Shown here piece after piece: positions 47,801-60,431 of a DNA stretch of 64,000 nt (position 1 is its first letter; every line of letters begins with the position of its first letter). The DNA is from Augochlora pura (taxonomy: Eukaryota > Arthropoda > Insecta > Hymenoptera > Halictidae). The notes beneath the pieces are model-generated. The model was not told where the DNA came from. It ran no database searches and saw only the letters and a program-made list of their open reading frames with translations. Where the stretch lies: assembly GCF_028453695.1 (NCBI RefSeq), contig NC_135777.1, forward strand, positions 18,031,714 through 18,095,713, written 5' to 3'. A program made the translations under genes and the position numbers.

Positions 47801-49600
47801 AGAGAAAGGGTTTGGGAAATACGCGTTCGGGGTAACGTTCGTCTGAGAGAAACGTGGGAGGTAGGGAGGTGAGGGAGGAGGAGGAGGAGGAGGAGGTGGA
47901 GGAGGTGGAGGACTGCGAGGGCGGAGGTGAAGGGTGAACAATCCGTGTGTGGCACACGTATGCCACGTCAGGGCAACTTTCCTCGGTTTTCGCAGCCTCC
48001 CCGTTCATTTTCCAAACCGAACAACCGAGCCGAACAACGTCTATTCAACGTCGCGCAAAAAAGCCCGTGTCCCGGCATGCACCGTTTCCCGATCTACAAC
48101 GGATCTGAGCCAATGGGCGAATCACTTCCGGAAGAAATAACACCGCCACGCCGACTGGCGGCACACGTATTCGCCGGTTACACCGTTGACGCCACTTCCG
48201 GTAATTGGGTCAATAGCGAGTGTTGCTGTATCGCCTATATACAGGTCACTAATTATATTCCTAAGCTGTCTCGCAATTAGAGTGATATTCACCGGTACGT
48301 AGCCACTTTCTGGGATGCGACGAGATTTATCGACGTCCGGCTTGTTGTGTTGAAAATTATAATTTTATTCAGGTGCAAATACATAGTTCCTTTGATTTTT
48401 GCTATATTACAGTAAGTGTACATATGAAAGGACGCTTATGGTATCAGAAGGCTGCAGGTCTACTTCGGGAAGAGGTTGTGACTCTTATTCTCGTTCGAGG
48501 AATATTTATTTATAAAATACTAATAAATAAAGCAATTAAATCTCTTTAAAAATACGATTTGACAAATGTATAAAACATTGTTAGAACGAAAATACGTCTA
48601 GAAAATACGCCTAGAATTTTGGAGACGTTTTTTGATCTTCTCTGAAGCAAGCTAGGCTTAATCTGTTTTAATCTAAATAATGGTTGGCGAAGGATGGCGC
48701 GGCTTAAAATTTTCTGAAATTAATTTTTGTAACAGGTCTATCGATTGATGTGTCAAACATGGGTTTGCATAATTGACAATGCGAGCTCGGCGCAGCGTGA
48801 TTCGTCATCAATATTAAAATCCTTTGATCGAAGTCCTCAAAACCATCTCATCTCGGTCCGAGGATTTTCAGCTACCTCTGTCACAGATTCCTCCATCCGG
48901 ATTTCATACAAAATGCAACGCTTAAGATGCACTTCATCACGAGACATGTTTACTGACCAATTTCCCAACGTCAAACTTTTCTAGTGAAATTACGGAATAT
49001 TATACCTGATCCCCTCGCTGTAAATACGTAGGCGAAACTGATTTCGTTAACACAAAATTACCATAATGTGTTCTTTTAAATTTTGACTGACAACAATTAT
49101 TCTATCTTTTAATCTAGCGCAATAGAAACTACTGTGCATTATCTAATAAAAATAAAAAGATCGAATTCTTTTTGATTTTATAAAGTTCATACTATTAAAC
49201 TTGCTCCAAAAATTTATTTGAGCTTTTCCCATAAAAGGGTCTCCCGAAGTTTGCAAAATTGTAAAATAAGAAATTGGTCATTTTCACCGTGAAAGGTTTA
49301 CAATTTGACGCACGTAAACCAAGAAACGACCAATTAGTATAGTCTACTGTATCCAGAAGAACGTGTACAACTGTTGGACAATTAATGAAGAACAGATAAC
49401 CATCATAAGAATAAGGGTTGAAACTTGCATAGTATAAACTTGAAAGAAAGCAATCACAGCGGCAGATCACCTTGATTTCTAGGGATTTCCCTAACCGTTG
49501 AATTCCAGCGAAGTGGCAGAAAAAAATTCCTCGCACGTGCGGCAATGTTTTCATGCATCGATGCAATATTCAGTGCTCGAAGGAGTCGTTTTCTTGCCGG
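44891..49600. other. Non-coding stretch with one strongly GC-rich island
   Basis: 44890-45420 is AT-rich. 45420-46830 is GC-rich, with a G-rich block at 45770-45900 and frames up to 220 codons on the minus strand that are Gly/Arg/Pro-rich. 46830-47350 is AT-rich. 47400-48280 is GC-richer, with a (GGA)n tract and a CAGGTAG at 47494. 48280-49600 is AT-rich, with a 123-codon minus-strand frame that is Phe/Tyr/Cys-rich and has poor coding-type base bias. AAAATGGC occurs at 45170. No gene is supported. Confidence 0.6.
47873..47908 (+). repeat. (GGA)n microsatellite
   Basis: About eleven GGA units with two GGT interruptions. It reads as Ser/Pro-rich peptides on the minus strand. Confidence 0.9.
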
Positions 49601-50320
49601 AATGATCAAATTATCGAGCGTGGAGCAGGCTTGTTAGGCGGGCGACGGTGTGACAGGGGTTGGTAAAACGGCGGTGTCGACATCTGTGGATGGGGCACGG
49701 TCAGATCATCGATGCGTAGCGATTCATGGAAGGTAGTCGGTAATGCAGACAGGAATAGTTCCTAGATCTAGTTTCTAGCCCCCCCTCTCTTGTAGCAAGG
49801 GTTGTCCAATACACTGTTCCCCCTCTACGTCGCGCAGGGGTTGTTCGGTTTAGGGCTGCGAGAAAAGGGGCACTGCAGAGGACCTGGCTGCCGCCTGGGG
49901 GGAGGGCAGAAATGGCACGGAAGCCATTGACAAGTCGTAGAGATTGGATAAAACTTTGAACCGAACTTGATCGAAAATAGTGCTCGCGGTACGATACATA
50001 TTTACGAGATTGCGTGAATTATTTTTGCAAAACGCGGCGCTAGCCGATACTCCTAACGAAATTATGGATATGCTTTTAAATCTGCAATCGCTGATCGATA
50101 GCGTCGCGCTTTCTTCGGGTTAATTGTTTATCACGATATACTGTTGTTTGCGAACTGAAGTGACAAATCTGTTCAGGAAAAATTGTAATTCTCTCATTGA
50201 GATATATGCACGTGCACGGGTTGCCACATATCTAATGTCAATTGATAGCAATCACACCGCTAATATTTTTTTATATGACGTATATAATAACTACGCGGTC
50301 AAAAATAATTTTACGTCTAT

Positions 50321-50530
50321 CAATTAACATCATCCTTACCATTGTTAATCCAAAACTAATCTTAAGTGCCTAAAGTCCATTAATATTATTTTTACCACTA
50401 AAAATATTTCTCTCCAATAAGGTATACAGTCAAAAAGCGATTAAACATAATTGCAAGTGCCTAACAGCAATTAACATCATCCTCGCCACTGAAAATAATT
50501 GTAAATTAATATCGTTAGCTACGCTGGAAG
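50321..50530 (+). repeat. Eroded AT-rich tandem array
   Basis: CAATTAACATCATCCT occurs at 50321 and again at 50468. AAGTGCCTAA occurs at 50364 and again at 50455. A diverged ATTAATATTATTTTTACCACT between them lines up with the CATCATCCTCGCCACT part of the last copy. The spacing of 91-147 bp suggests two to three diverged copies of one unit, similar in character to the array at 27640-28005. Confidence 0.55.
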
Positions 50531-51143
50531 AATTTTTCTTTCGTGTGAAATATGGTGAACTAATTAAACATTCACTTAAAATTATGCTAAAGTCATAAAT
50601 TGATATTTTTAATGGACAAATCTTAGTAGAGCTTGTTTTATGTGATGATCATTCAGGTCCTAAACAAGGATCAAGATTTGAACCTTGAACTGCAATCACT
50701 CCGGTTTGGGTCAAGCGACATTTTTATTGCGAACTTTCGGGTTCGCACAAGCCGACTGAACTTGTACACTGGATTAATTTAGTAAATTGAACCGGCACCT
50801 CCATCGGGTCCGATAATTTGGTGACTATCTCTGGCTCTGGTGCCCGTGAGGCTGTATCCTGCTCGTCTCCTACGCCTCGGTACCTGCGGAGTCTCCGTGC
50901 TGGTTGAAGGGAATTCCAGGTTCCTCGGCTACGTTAGTTCTCTAATCAAATTAGAGGAGTCAGGATATTGCGTGTCGCTATGGCCCTCCTCCCTGGCAAT
51001 TGTTTTAAGTTGACATCTCCGCCGAGCTGCGTCCTCGTCGCTGCTCCGGACATCGAATTTGAACTAAACTATCTGCCGGCCCCGGAATATCGGATTATCG
51101 GCGGCCTCGCGGAAAAAGCACTCGAAACGCTTGCCTCTCCCCT

Positions 51144-51165
51144 TCTCTCTCTCTCTCTCTCTCTC
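51144..51165 (+). repeat. (CT)n microsatellite
   Basis: Eleven CT units. Confidence 0.95.
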
Positions 51166-52673
51166 GCGTTCGTTCTCGATCGTTGCCGGAAATCGGATTT
51201 GTCGTAAACGAATATTCCCTGCCGCATGTGCGAGTACCGGTCTGATAAACGATGCTGATCAGATCTCGTTACGCCATCGTTTGTTTAGTGTGAAACGAAG
51301 AGGATGGATGAATCAGGTTCGCGCCGACAGGAAACGACTTGATTTCATTGCTCGGGGTGGTCCCATATTTCTTTTTGAACAAATTTGGTGAGGACATGTT
51401 GACTTTAAAATTTTTCCAAAACACGACTGACGAATTTTGGATTTATATGTATATACAATGGAAATAATTTAAGATGTAAAGTATTGCTATTTTCATTGTG
51501 ATCAGTTAACCCTGCACACTCGAATGACGACTCTGATTTAAAATAACTTTTGCGCTATCAAATTTGCTTATCTACAAACTGTGCAAGGTATTATTGTTAT
51601 ATAAATAAAAAGAGCCAATTTCATACCCATAAAACACACTAAGTCTTATAAATGTTTTAATATTGTTAGGAAATCGGTTTTGAAATTAAATGCTAAATGG
51701 TAGCACCTTGATTCGTCTGGAGTCGGACAGAGACAATGTTGTTAGAAAAATTAGGATTAACATGTCCATGGATTTCTTCCCAGTTTCAAGGGTCATTTAT
51801 CTTGTTCGCTGGAGTGAGTTCGAGAGATAAGATCGAACGCCGAGCCCTGATTATTTGCAACCCCTGTAGCAGTCCTCGAGATACAGCGATACAAGTTCTT
51901 GAATTAGAATAGTAATTCAAGTGACCTCTTCATTGTTACGTTCACTTTGTACACAATACTGTCCGTAAGTGTAATCAGGAATCGTTTTTAGCGCCGGTAG
52001 GACACGTTCGGATCATTTCGTCTGTTGCCAGAGTTTCATCACGGTTTTCAGATCATCAAAGTTTTATTAATCTCAGTAGTAGGTCTCAATACTATTCCTC
52101 ATATAGCGCACAAAGTCCAGATTTTGAAAGTTAACTAATGGTATGTAATAAGAAGCATTGGCAATTGTTATTTTGCTAAAAACTGGTCACCCGGTTTCTG
52201 CGCAAAGATGTCCAATTACAGATCGACCAGCTTATTATCACCGCAATTAGAGCAGGCGGGCGCAGGCGTTAACAATCGCCATCGCGACGATCCCTATCAA
52301 ACCGGGGATCGAAAGATTTTAATTCCGCCCAGACCACTCCGCGGTGAACACCGTCGCGAGTTTAATATCCCATAAGGTGGCGGGGCCGGTGCATCGCGGG
52401 ATTGTTCAAAAGAGCGCGGTTCATCAGCGGGAGCGCGTATCATTAACGCGCGTCCATCAGAAGCCTCTAGCACCCCCCTTCCTCGCCTACCCTCCCACTC
52501 TCTCCCTCTCTCTCTCTCGCGCGCTCTCTCACTCGCTCTTCCTCGTCTCCTATTACAGAAAATGACTCCGCACGCTCTGGCACGGACGATAGAGGGTCGG
52601 CTCTTAACTTTCACTAACGACCGAAGTTTTTCGGTGTCCGAGCCCCGGCAGACCCGGGGTATATCATAAATTC

Positions 52674-52904
52674 AAAATGGCGGACCCTTTGGGGGCGAAA
52701 ACAAAAGCCACTCGGGTCGAGCAGGAAGGATTCGAGGGTCGGGGGCGGGTTGTGTCGGTGGGCAACCCTTCTGAAGTCCTTTCGTGCGGGCCGGCGCGGC
52801 GCGGCGCGGCGTCGTGGCTGCCGGGGGGGTGGTGGTGGACGAGGGGGGTCGGTGGCACGGGACGAGGATTTTCGAGGGGTCGCGCCACCGAAAATGGCGG
52901 ACCC
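52674..52904 (+). promoter_or_regulatory. Paired AAAATGGCGGACCC sites (Pho/YY1 type)
   Basis: The 14-mer AAAATGGCGGACCC occurs at 52674-52687 and again at 52891-52904, 217 bp apart, within a GC-rich island. AAAATGGCGG matches the long consensus of Pho/YY1 proteins, which bind Polycomb response elements in insects and many core promoters. Other exact AAAATGGC/GCCATTTT sites in the window are at 5826, 21347, 22650, 26488, 31597, 36511, 40546, 45170 and 63558. The site is visible in the sequence; binding and function are inferred. Confidence 0.35.
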
Positions 52905-53761
52905 AATTAAGTGAGTCTAGGCGGCTACCCGTTATTTCGCGACGCACAAGCGTCATGGAAACCGTGAGAGAGGAGAGCCCGAGGAACGGAGGAGAGCCGG
53001 AGAGAGAGTGAGTCCTCCGGAAAGGACGCGTGGCGAGCCGCTCTTCAAGAACCCCCCCGTTCCACGGCGATGCGAACCCTCGGATTTACGTCTTGTTGAC
53101 CTTTTTCAAGCTGCTGCGCGAACGATGCGAGAATAAAACGACAGAACATAATTCTTGCCCTCACGAGGAGCTAGTTACGACGTTACGCTTGACGTGCCGC
53201 AGGATCCCGAACCTTCTATTGGCATCGGCTCGCAATTATTTTTCCGACCAGACGTCCTCGATCTCTCGCTCCTTTTATTCGCGACCGTGCCTCGCCGTCT
53301 CGATTCACCGCACGCCGGACTGAAATACAAATTTTCAGAATATTTTTGTATACGTCGATCGATTGGATATTTCAAAATTCAACATATTAGCCACCTGAGT
53401 CAATTATTTGTGCGGGGTCAATATTCTGAAGATAATTTTTAGAAATTTCACTTGAAAAAAATTTATTCTGAGATAATTCCAACTAATAGCAGAGCATTAA
53501 CTAACGGATTTGAATTAACATTTTAGATGTAGGGTGAGTTACACCTACCCCTTAAATCGCTTCGTTGTTTTTTTCGAGTTATTGAGATCGCCTTTGTTCC
53601 TTAAAACGAGATCTTAGGAATGTTGGTGATTAAGTGGAGTTCAAAGTCAAGGACAGAGGAAATTTATAAAATTAGGTAATAAGTAAACCTTTATATTAAT
53701 AGGAATGTTTTTATTATTTGATTAGTTCCTAAGAATTATTTAATTCTTGTCTAAATACAAT

Positions 53762-53804
53762 AGGGTCCTTAAATAAATTTAGGAGGGTCCTTAAACAAAT
53801 TATT
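53762..53804 (+). repeat. Tandem duplication, 22-bp unit
   Basis: AGGGTCCTTAAATAAATT at 53762 is repeated as AGGGTCCTTAAACAAATT at 53784. An ATT trinucleotide run follows near 53850. Confidence 0.7.
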
Positions 53805-54296
53805 ATTAATTTATTTCTTAATCTTTATGTTTGTAATAAATGCGCTAACTATTATTATTATTATTTATTGCGTACAATAAATTCAAATAAAAAATTACAT
53901 ATACTACAGTAACGTTAAAACAAATACACATCTGACCGAGGTACTGAAAAATAATTGAATCAACAACTCTGGAAATATTTGGGGAACGATAGACGTTCGA
54001 GCAAATATCTGGGAATAAGAAAAGAGGGATAATTGTATTTAAGACGGTCCACCGAACGATGAAGGTATTTCCAAGCGTAATCTGCGAAGTCTGTCGCCGG
54101 GTCGAAGCAAGAAATGAGTTATAGCTCGAATTAAGTACAATCTCGTTTGTGATGTCGCCGGGAATATTCGGAGGGAGCATCCCTCTAAACAGGATCCCCG
54201 ACTGGTCCAGGACTGGACGGGCAACCTGGACAAAGATTAACCCGTGATCTTTGATCTCGTTTGACCGGATGCTGGACGTCCCTACGACCTGTTCTA

Positions 54297-54312
54297 GTGG
54301 ACAAGTGTCCAC
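54297..54312. other. Palindrome GTGGACA-AG-TGTCCAC
   Basis: Perfect 7-bp arms with a 2-bp centre. It resembles a short palindromic protein-binding site and lies just upstream of the ATG of the minus-strand frame that starts at 54315. Confidence 0.55.
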
Positions 54313-56320
54313 CATTTGTCATGGATCTTCTTTAAAACTTTATTATGGTTGTCCCGTCCCCTTAAATACAGAATAATTGTCGTCAATTTTATAAACTGAC
54401 GAAAGTTTCGAAATTCAATAATTATTTATCAGTTTTACGAAGTAGTATTTATTTTGCTCCTTCGGGGTTAGAATTCTTTACAATTTGCTTTTACAGTAAC
54501 TTATCCTATTCTGAACTGTTTAATTATTTCACACGCCTTTTATCCCTCCCACTTCTCATATTCATGATCCCGGCTTCCGAATCGTTTCCTTATACATGAC
54601 TCATGGTTTGTTAGCTAAGAATTGATCGATCTGAATGTATAGTACGATAATTTTTATCTTTCATTAAATATACGAATCTGCGAGAATTGACATCGACGAA
54701 TTGGATAATTGGGATCCTTCATTCTAACTAAATTTCTCATAAACGATTGCATAGATATTTGTTCTTGCCATGAATAATTTCAATAAGCTCTAAATAATAT
54801 TATCAATTTGTTAAGTAGTGTCCCTCTTTTGTATTTTATCTACTGATCTTGTTCACGTAAGTATAAAATTCGCTGATCAGTAATAATACTAAACTAAAAG
54901 ATTTCGAAGCGGTCATTTTGACTTTCTGGCCTCGATTATTAATTTGACTTCGCTTCGACATAAACTCAGCATTAATAATTAATATTCAAGCAGTTTTTCT
55001 AAACTGTAACACAGTAATCACAATTCTACTCTCGACAATCGATTATGTTCTTCACAAGGGATCGTTCAACTCCTCTATCACCCCTTCGACATCGCGGCAC
55101 TATCTCAACCACGCAGATCAAACAGAACATTGAAATAGCATTGTCGCATAAAGCGCAACAGAAAGACCAACATCTCCGCGAAAAAGAAGCACCGCCAAGA
55201 ATATGTTTAACCGACAAAGCCGCGAACGGGTCCGTAGCTCGGAGCCGGCTAATTTGTGGTTGCAGAGCTAGCAGACGCAAGAGCGAAAGTTCGCGAACCG
55301 ATGTCAAAGTTGGCCGGGCCGGCTTCAAGGGTTGACAATCTACATTTAAAGAGCCCTCGGCGTCCGGAGGGAGACAAGAACGCAAGAAATTCGTTTCGGT
55401 GCGTGCGCGGGTCGTGTAAAGTTCATCGAAGCGTCTTAGCGTGCCCGTGCCAGGGAGCCGGGCTCGCGTCAGGTTCAGAGATTCCGCGTAGGAGGACAAT
55501 AAGGAGCGTCGCGGCGCCCGATTCTCCCGTTCGTTCCTCCGCGATCTTTCACATTATTTCCTACTCGAGACACGTAGATCGAACAAAGGACGAGGAGAGC
55601 CGTCGCCGTCTGCCGCGAGGGGTGGTGGGCACGGCGAGGAGGAGCACAGAAGAAGGTGGAGGCCTCGGCGGGTAGGCAAGAAGATCTCGCGCCTCTCTCA
55701 AAGGCGAAAGTCGACGGCGCTTTTCTTTGAAGCGGCATTAGCCGGCCGATTCCATCGAATTTGCTCGGCGGGCCGGCACCCAACGGTTCGATCACGGAAT
55801 GTGATAGCTTGTATATTTGTAGAAGTAATAACGGGTGCAGGGAACAGAGCGGTCGGAGGAAGAGACCGTGGCTGAGTACGCGGAGGTGGGTTGTCGCGAG
55901 GAAGGCGAAGGAGGTGGAGGGTAGCTTGGCGACACTCAAGACCTCTGTCTCCCTCTCCGTCCCTGCCGCCCTCTCGCAATTCTCTCTCGCACTCGCCGTC
56001 CCATTCCCCTCTGCCTTTCTCTCTTTCTCTCACTCTCGCTCGCTCGCTCGACCGCCCCCTGCCCCCTGGCTCGCTCATTCTCCGTTTACCTTGCTCGCTT
56101 GCTCTCGGTCTCTCGGAGCTGTACAAGGGTCCATCTCATAGCAACGCCCACGGAAACTCGAATCGATACGACGCACTGTTCTGGAAATTCGCTGGATTTT
56201 CCCGCTCGTTTTCGAATTTCGACCGGCCCCGGTATCATCGATAATCGGCCCGCGGTGGGATCGGGTCGACTCGGGTCGCAACGGTAGGCTGTGCTAGGCC
56301 ACAGTCTCGCGAATCGACAA

Positions 56321-59300
56321 TCCTGATGGCCAAGTTTTTTCCACCATCGTATGAATTTTAATGTTTATTATTAGTTTATTCGACGTCTGGAAAAGCTGTA
56401 TATAAATTTATGTTGCAGGTATCACTTTGATGCCTGGTCGATGGTGACCTTTACTATGCTCAGGCGAAAGTGCCTTTTATTCATGTATGACGGTACTGGA
56501 CGTAAGTGTTGGACGTAGTGCTGGTTGTACTTTGGTTAATGCATCCTCCTCAACTAACATTGTACCAAGTAGCGCGAAGGGTATCCGAAGAAGATTATTC
56601 CGAATAGTTAAAAAATTACTCCTCGCAATCTAAACCGTCATAAATTCCGAAATTCCCTCCTTTTAACCGCCCCACGAAAATTCTAATGGGAAGCTCTACC
56701 CTTAAAGAGTATAATTCCTACTGAACTGTAATCTCCGTCTGGCTCCGTTTCCTCCAGTATCCAACATAATTCAAGCACACGCGGACTACAAAATATTCGT
56801 CGCTATCCAAACCACCATGAATTCGAAGCTTCGAATCCCCTCTCCCTATCGATCCCATAAAAATTACAATAAAAAGCTGCCCTTTACGAGTAAAATGCTA
56901 GAAATTTGTTACTGCGATCCAAAGGTTTATGTTATCGAGGTTATGCAAAAGCTCTTCGTTCTCCCCTCCGGAAAAAGTGGCAACAGAGCACCGTTTCTAA
57001 TTAGCACAATTCTTTATTAGGAGCCGCGCGGCCCGCGGCAGAGTTTTTCCCGATAGCCGTGTCGGTGCCGGCCTATAAATTCGAGAATCAGCGCCGGGGG
57101 ATTGGCCCGAAAATTTCCGTCCTCCTCTTAGCCACCTTAACCGCGACACCGTCAAGACACACAGCGGCCGGGGGATTTTTTTTTTTTTTTTGATAAAGGT
57201 GCCCTTATCAGCGACCGGCACACGGCCTCTCGTCGCGGCTCCTTCCTGAAAAACTGCACGGAGAGATTGTCGACCCTCGTAACGCGCGGCAGCCCGCCAC
57301 GGGTTTGCATCCATCTGCGCTTCGATTACTACGCCCCCCTTTACGAGAGGCAGTATACAGAGAGATAGCTCGTTTTTCCTTCTTACCGGAGTCCCGCGCG
57401 CGCGAGCGAGCGAGCGAGCCACCCATCCACCCACGGACCGTCTCTCCCCTCGAAGACGTTCGAGGGACGCGACACGGAATAGAGACAAGAATCGCGACTA
57501 CTCCCCCCGGGGTCCGGGGCTCTTTTCACCGCGATACTCCACGGTGGAAATGTGATTTTTATTTGGACGAACGAACGTTTGCGCATCGGTAATTATTTCT
57601 TCCGGCGCCGGCGCCGCACCTGCTTTTAATCGAATCTTTTATGTTGTGTCCCCCTAGCGAGTTATTGCATCGTCTCTACCGGCGACGGATTGTTATGTTC
57701 ACTCGGGACTCGATGCCAGACTGTTCTCGAACTCTAGCGTCGATTAGAATTTTTAGCACTATCGGGATTAACCGAAATTTGTCTTCTTCGCTGAAGCAAC
57801 AATTGGAATATTTTATGAATTCTTAGATAAAGAAGATGGGACTAATTATTTCTTTATTATGGCCGATAATAAACGAAAGGCATAGCAATTGGTTGCCTCA
57901 CAATAACCAGCTGTACTACGATATTTAAAGAACGTGATTTAAATATGAGGTGATGATCTTCTTTCAGCTAGTATTGTCAAAACTCGAAGATATTTTAGAG
58001 CCAATACTCGTCGTATAATCGAAAGTATACTTTGTCATTTTGGGTATATAATACATTGCTACAACTTATAAATTTCGAATGAACGAGAAAATCTTTATTT
58101 CTACCAGCGTGAACAAATTATCCTTAATTCTAATGTTTCTCTATTTTTCATTCTACTTACACAGATTTGACGTACGAATGTAAAAAGCGCAGAATTGTAT
58201 TCTAATTGTCGCATTGTAAACAACTTTCTCCAAAATTCTCTCGCCCAGTTTAGGAGTTGCAAGCGACGCGTTAGTTGCCAACCACATGTTAATTCGGGAC
58301 AATTGAAAAAGCAGAGGAGAGCAGCAAGGAGAACTTTGCTAAAACATAATACATGGCATGCGGAACCGTGCGGAGAGGTTTTCCGGTGGAGTGTATCCCC
58401 GACGAGCGAAAAATTAGCACACCGTGACTAGCCTTTATGTCGGGAAATTACGCTGATACTGTGTCAAGTGCTCGTTCCCCTGTTTTAACGGGGAAACTCG
58501 AGTTTCATCTCGAAGCTCATCGAACGTTGTTCGCTTTTTCTAACAATCGGCGTTGTTCGTTGTTCGCGGTTGCACGTCGCCGGCTAGGAGGGAGAGAGAG
58601 AGAAAGGGAGGGGGAGAGAGAGAGAGAGTGGTGGGAGGCAAGCGGTCGCCGGGGGTAGAGAAAAGGGGGTGGTCCCCGGTTTATCCGGGGGTGGGGTTGC
58701 GCGAGCCTTGAAATGGCGCGAAAGGAACGGGGTGAGTTCGTATTCTACGCGTCTTCCTCGTTTTTACTGTCGTGGCCAGCCAGGCGTCCTGTTATGCATG
58801 ACCGATGTCGATACGGGTATCGGTGGGTGTACACGCTCAGGAGCAAACCATCACCGGAAAAGTCCTTTCTGCCCCCGCCTCCCCCCACTCGTACCTTCTT
58901 TTGCGACCCGTCCTTGCCGCCCGACCCTCGCCGCGCGGCTTCGTTTCACATTCGTTTCCAGATCTGTAGGAGTTCGTGCACGAGAAATCCAGAAAATTGG
59001 ACAGAGCGATCGCTCCCGACTATCCCCGGCGAACGTTCTTCAAATGAACGATCAGCCGGAATCCCATAAGCCATTTTCCTCGGCTCGAGGATCCATGGGT
59101 CGAACGGTATCGAAATTTTAAAACCGATTTCGAACCGGTCCCGACCGCTCCCGGTGATCGGAGCGGTGATCGACTTAATTTCGTGACTGTCTAATCTCGA
59201 AAATCCCCGCTGCCCTCCTAAATAAGTTGAGCAACCGCAAATTCCGATCTTACAGTTGATTACTTTCTTTCGAGCGATATTCCGCCGTGATTAAGTATGA

Positions 59301-59640
59301 AACTTTTATATCTTCGTCGCGTTCGTACCTTCCAGGAAGTTAATTTTAATTATTCGAGAGGTAGCGACAATATTCTTGACGTATAAAATAAGAACATGCA
59401 ATCTCAGTAATTGTTTTAGCCAATTTCTACATTATATATACTTGTTTGTACGAATTTAATAAAATCTTTGATACGAATTAAATTCTGAGACTTAATATCA
59501 TTGAAATATTATTGTGTCAATTATTGAACGTCTATATAAAATTTACACACTATTCTTATATTTATGTCTATTATTTATATTTTAATATTTTAGCATTTTA
59601 GCAAAAATAATTTCTTTTATTTGGTTATAGCATTCTTCAT
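56321..59640. other. Non-coding stretch
   Basis: 56320-56990 and 57750-58190 are AT-rich; 56990-57720 and 58260-59220 are GC-rich; 59220-59640 is AT-rich with nothing visible. GA-rich DNA lies at about 58590-58630. The minus-strand frame at 56997-57488 and the plus-strand frame at 58669-59121 have no domain and run through low-complexity DNA. Confidence 0.6.
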
Positions 59641-59791
59641 TGAATGACATGCTTAGATATATTTTTTTACCACAGGAAAAATTTCTAAGATTAAAATTCA
59701 CGTGCTTTAGGCTGGAATATTTCGAAAACTACGCGATTGAATCAGTATATAACGGTCGTGGAATGATCACCACTGCCACGAATTTGTCTAC

Positions 59792-60007
59792 ATGGGCGAT
59801 TGTGGTCATTCGACCGAGGGACAAAGTCCTGCACCCGTTGATCCAGTTCTCGGTCCGGTTTCGACGGTGAACTTCGCCCCTGAAACGGGGCCAGTCCTGT
59901 CAACACAGAGGCGCGCGCGCCGAATGACAAATGTTGTGGCGACCGCTAATGTTGCTGCACAACAAATTATATCCGAAGGTGATAAAATCTACCAGGAAGT
60001 TAGATAA
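59792..60007 (+). CDS. Unrecognised 71-codon frame with coding-like bias
   Basis: The ATG at 59792 is the first in frame after a TAA at 59750, and no AG dinucleotide lies between them, so the frame cannot be entered by splicing in that interval. By hand count 29 of 71 codons (41%) start with G and about seven start with T, the strongest coding-type bias I found. The peptide has a Pro/Gly/Val-rich first half, an RRARR basic patch at about residues 43-47, and an Ala/Val/Gln-rich tail; no signal peptide or membrane segment. It could be a complete micropeptide ending at TAA 60005, or a first coding exon leaving through the weak donor GAAG/GTGATA near 59981. I recognise no homologue. Confidence 0.22.
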   Translation: MGDCGHSTEGQSPAPVDPVLGPVSTVNFAPETGPVLSTQRRARRMTNVVATANVAAQQIISEGDKIYQEVR

Positions 60008-60196
60008 ATAGTGCTCGAAGACGACACACGACTTTTGTTTCCCCTCTCTCTGTTCGATCGAACTCTCCGCCCAACTCACCCCTCTTTCGTCGCGACGATC
60101 GCCGCCGCACCGTGATTCTTCCGAATTTACTTTGCTTCCCGTCGGTGTCCCCTATGTTAAACATTTCGGCAAAAAATGTACACGAATTAATTTCTG

Positions 60197-60431
60197 GTAA
60201 GAGGAACGAAAGACTGTTCCATTCATTTTATACAAGTTTGTTGGAGATAATTAAATTGGAAGACTGGAGTCAGTAAAAGCGAATAGCGTTGATTATTTTC
60301 GTAGATCTGATCAAATTTTATTGCTATGGTGGATAAAGTAACTTTATGTAATTCTGTAACAATAATTTATGTTTATATAATTTTAAGTAAAAGAATAAAA
60401 TCGTGACAGGTATTCTATTTTTTTGTTGCAG
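60197..60431 (+). other. Candidate short intron (235 bp)
   Basis: The left border CTG/GTAAGAG is a good donor, and the right border is a strong pyrimidine tract followed by TTGCAG at 60432. The interior is AT-rich and the length is typical of insect introns. Joining the flanks keeps one frame open from 60011 to about 60470 in spliced form, encoding a Ser/Pro-rich stretch with no known domain. If the frame at 59792-60007 is real, this would be an intron in its 3' untranslated region. There is no transcript evidence. Confidence 0.2.

Larger units (their letters stand above)
49601..53460. other. Non-coding stretch
   Basis: 49600-49960, 50760-51390 and 52230-53320 are GC-richer; 49960-50700 and 51390-52230 are AT-rich. 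The first valley holds an eroded tandem array. The last island has two AAAATGGCGGACCC copies and a short GCGCG-rich stretch at about 52790-52812. The frames at 52297-52614, 52664-53011 and 53030-53442 exist on both strands and in several frames at once, as expected of GC-rich non-coding DNA. Confidence 0.6.
53461..56320. other. Non-coding stretch
   Basis: 53460-53970 and 54320-55000 are AT-rich; 53970-54310 is intermediate and 55000-56310 is GC-rich, ending in CT/CTCG-rich DNA at about 55940-56060. A 156-codon minus-strand frame (53845-54315) has a moderately protein-like N-terminal half and an AT-rich, Asn-run C-terminus. It matches nothing I know and I do not call it. The frames at 55256-56126 on both strands are composition artefacts. 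Confidence 0.55.

Noticed and set aside
49195..49566. 123-codon minus-strand frame, Phe/Tyr/Cys-rich
   Set aside because: The high T-first codon content argues against coding. No recognisable family or convincing membrane topology.
53845..54315. 156-codon minus-strand frame
   Set aside because: The N-terminal half looks moderately protein-like, but the rest is AT-rich with an Asn run from an ATT repeat. No homologue recognised.
57203..57213. GCCCTTATCAG, reverse complement of the 3' end of miR-184
   Set aside because: The seed half does not match and no precursor hairpin can be drawn.
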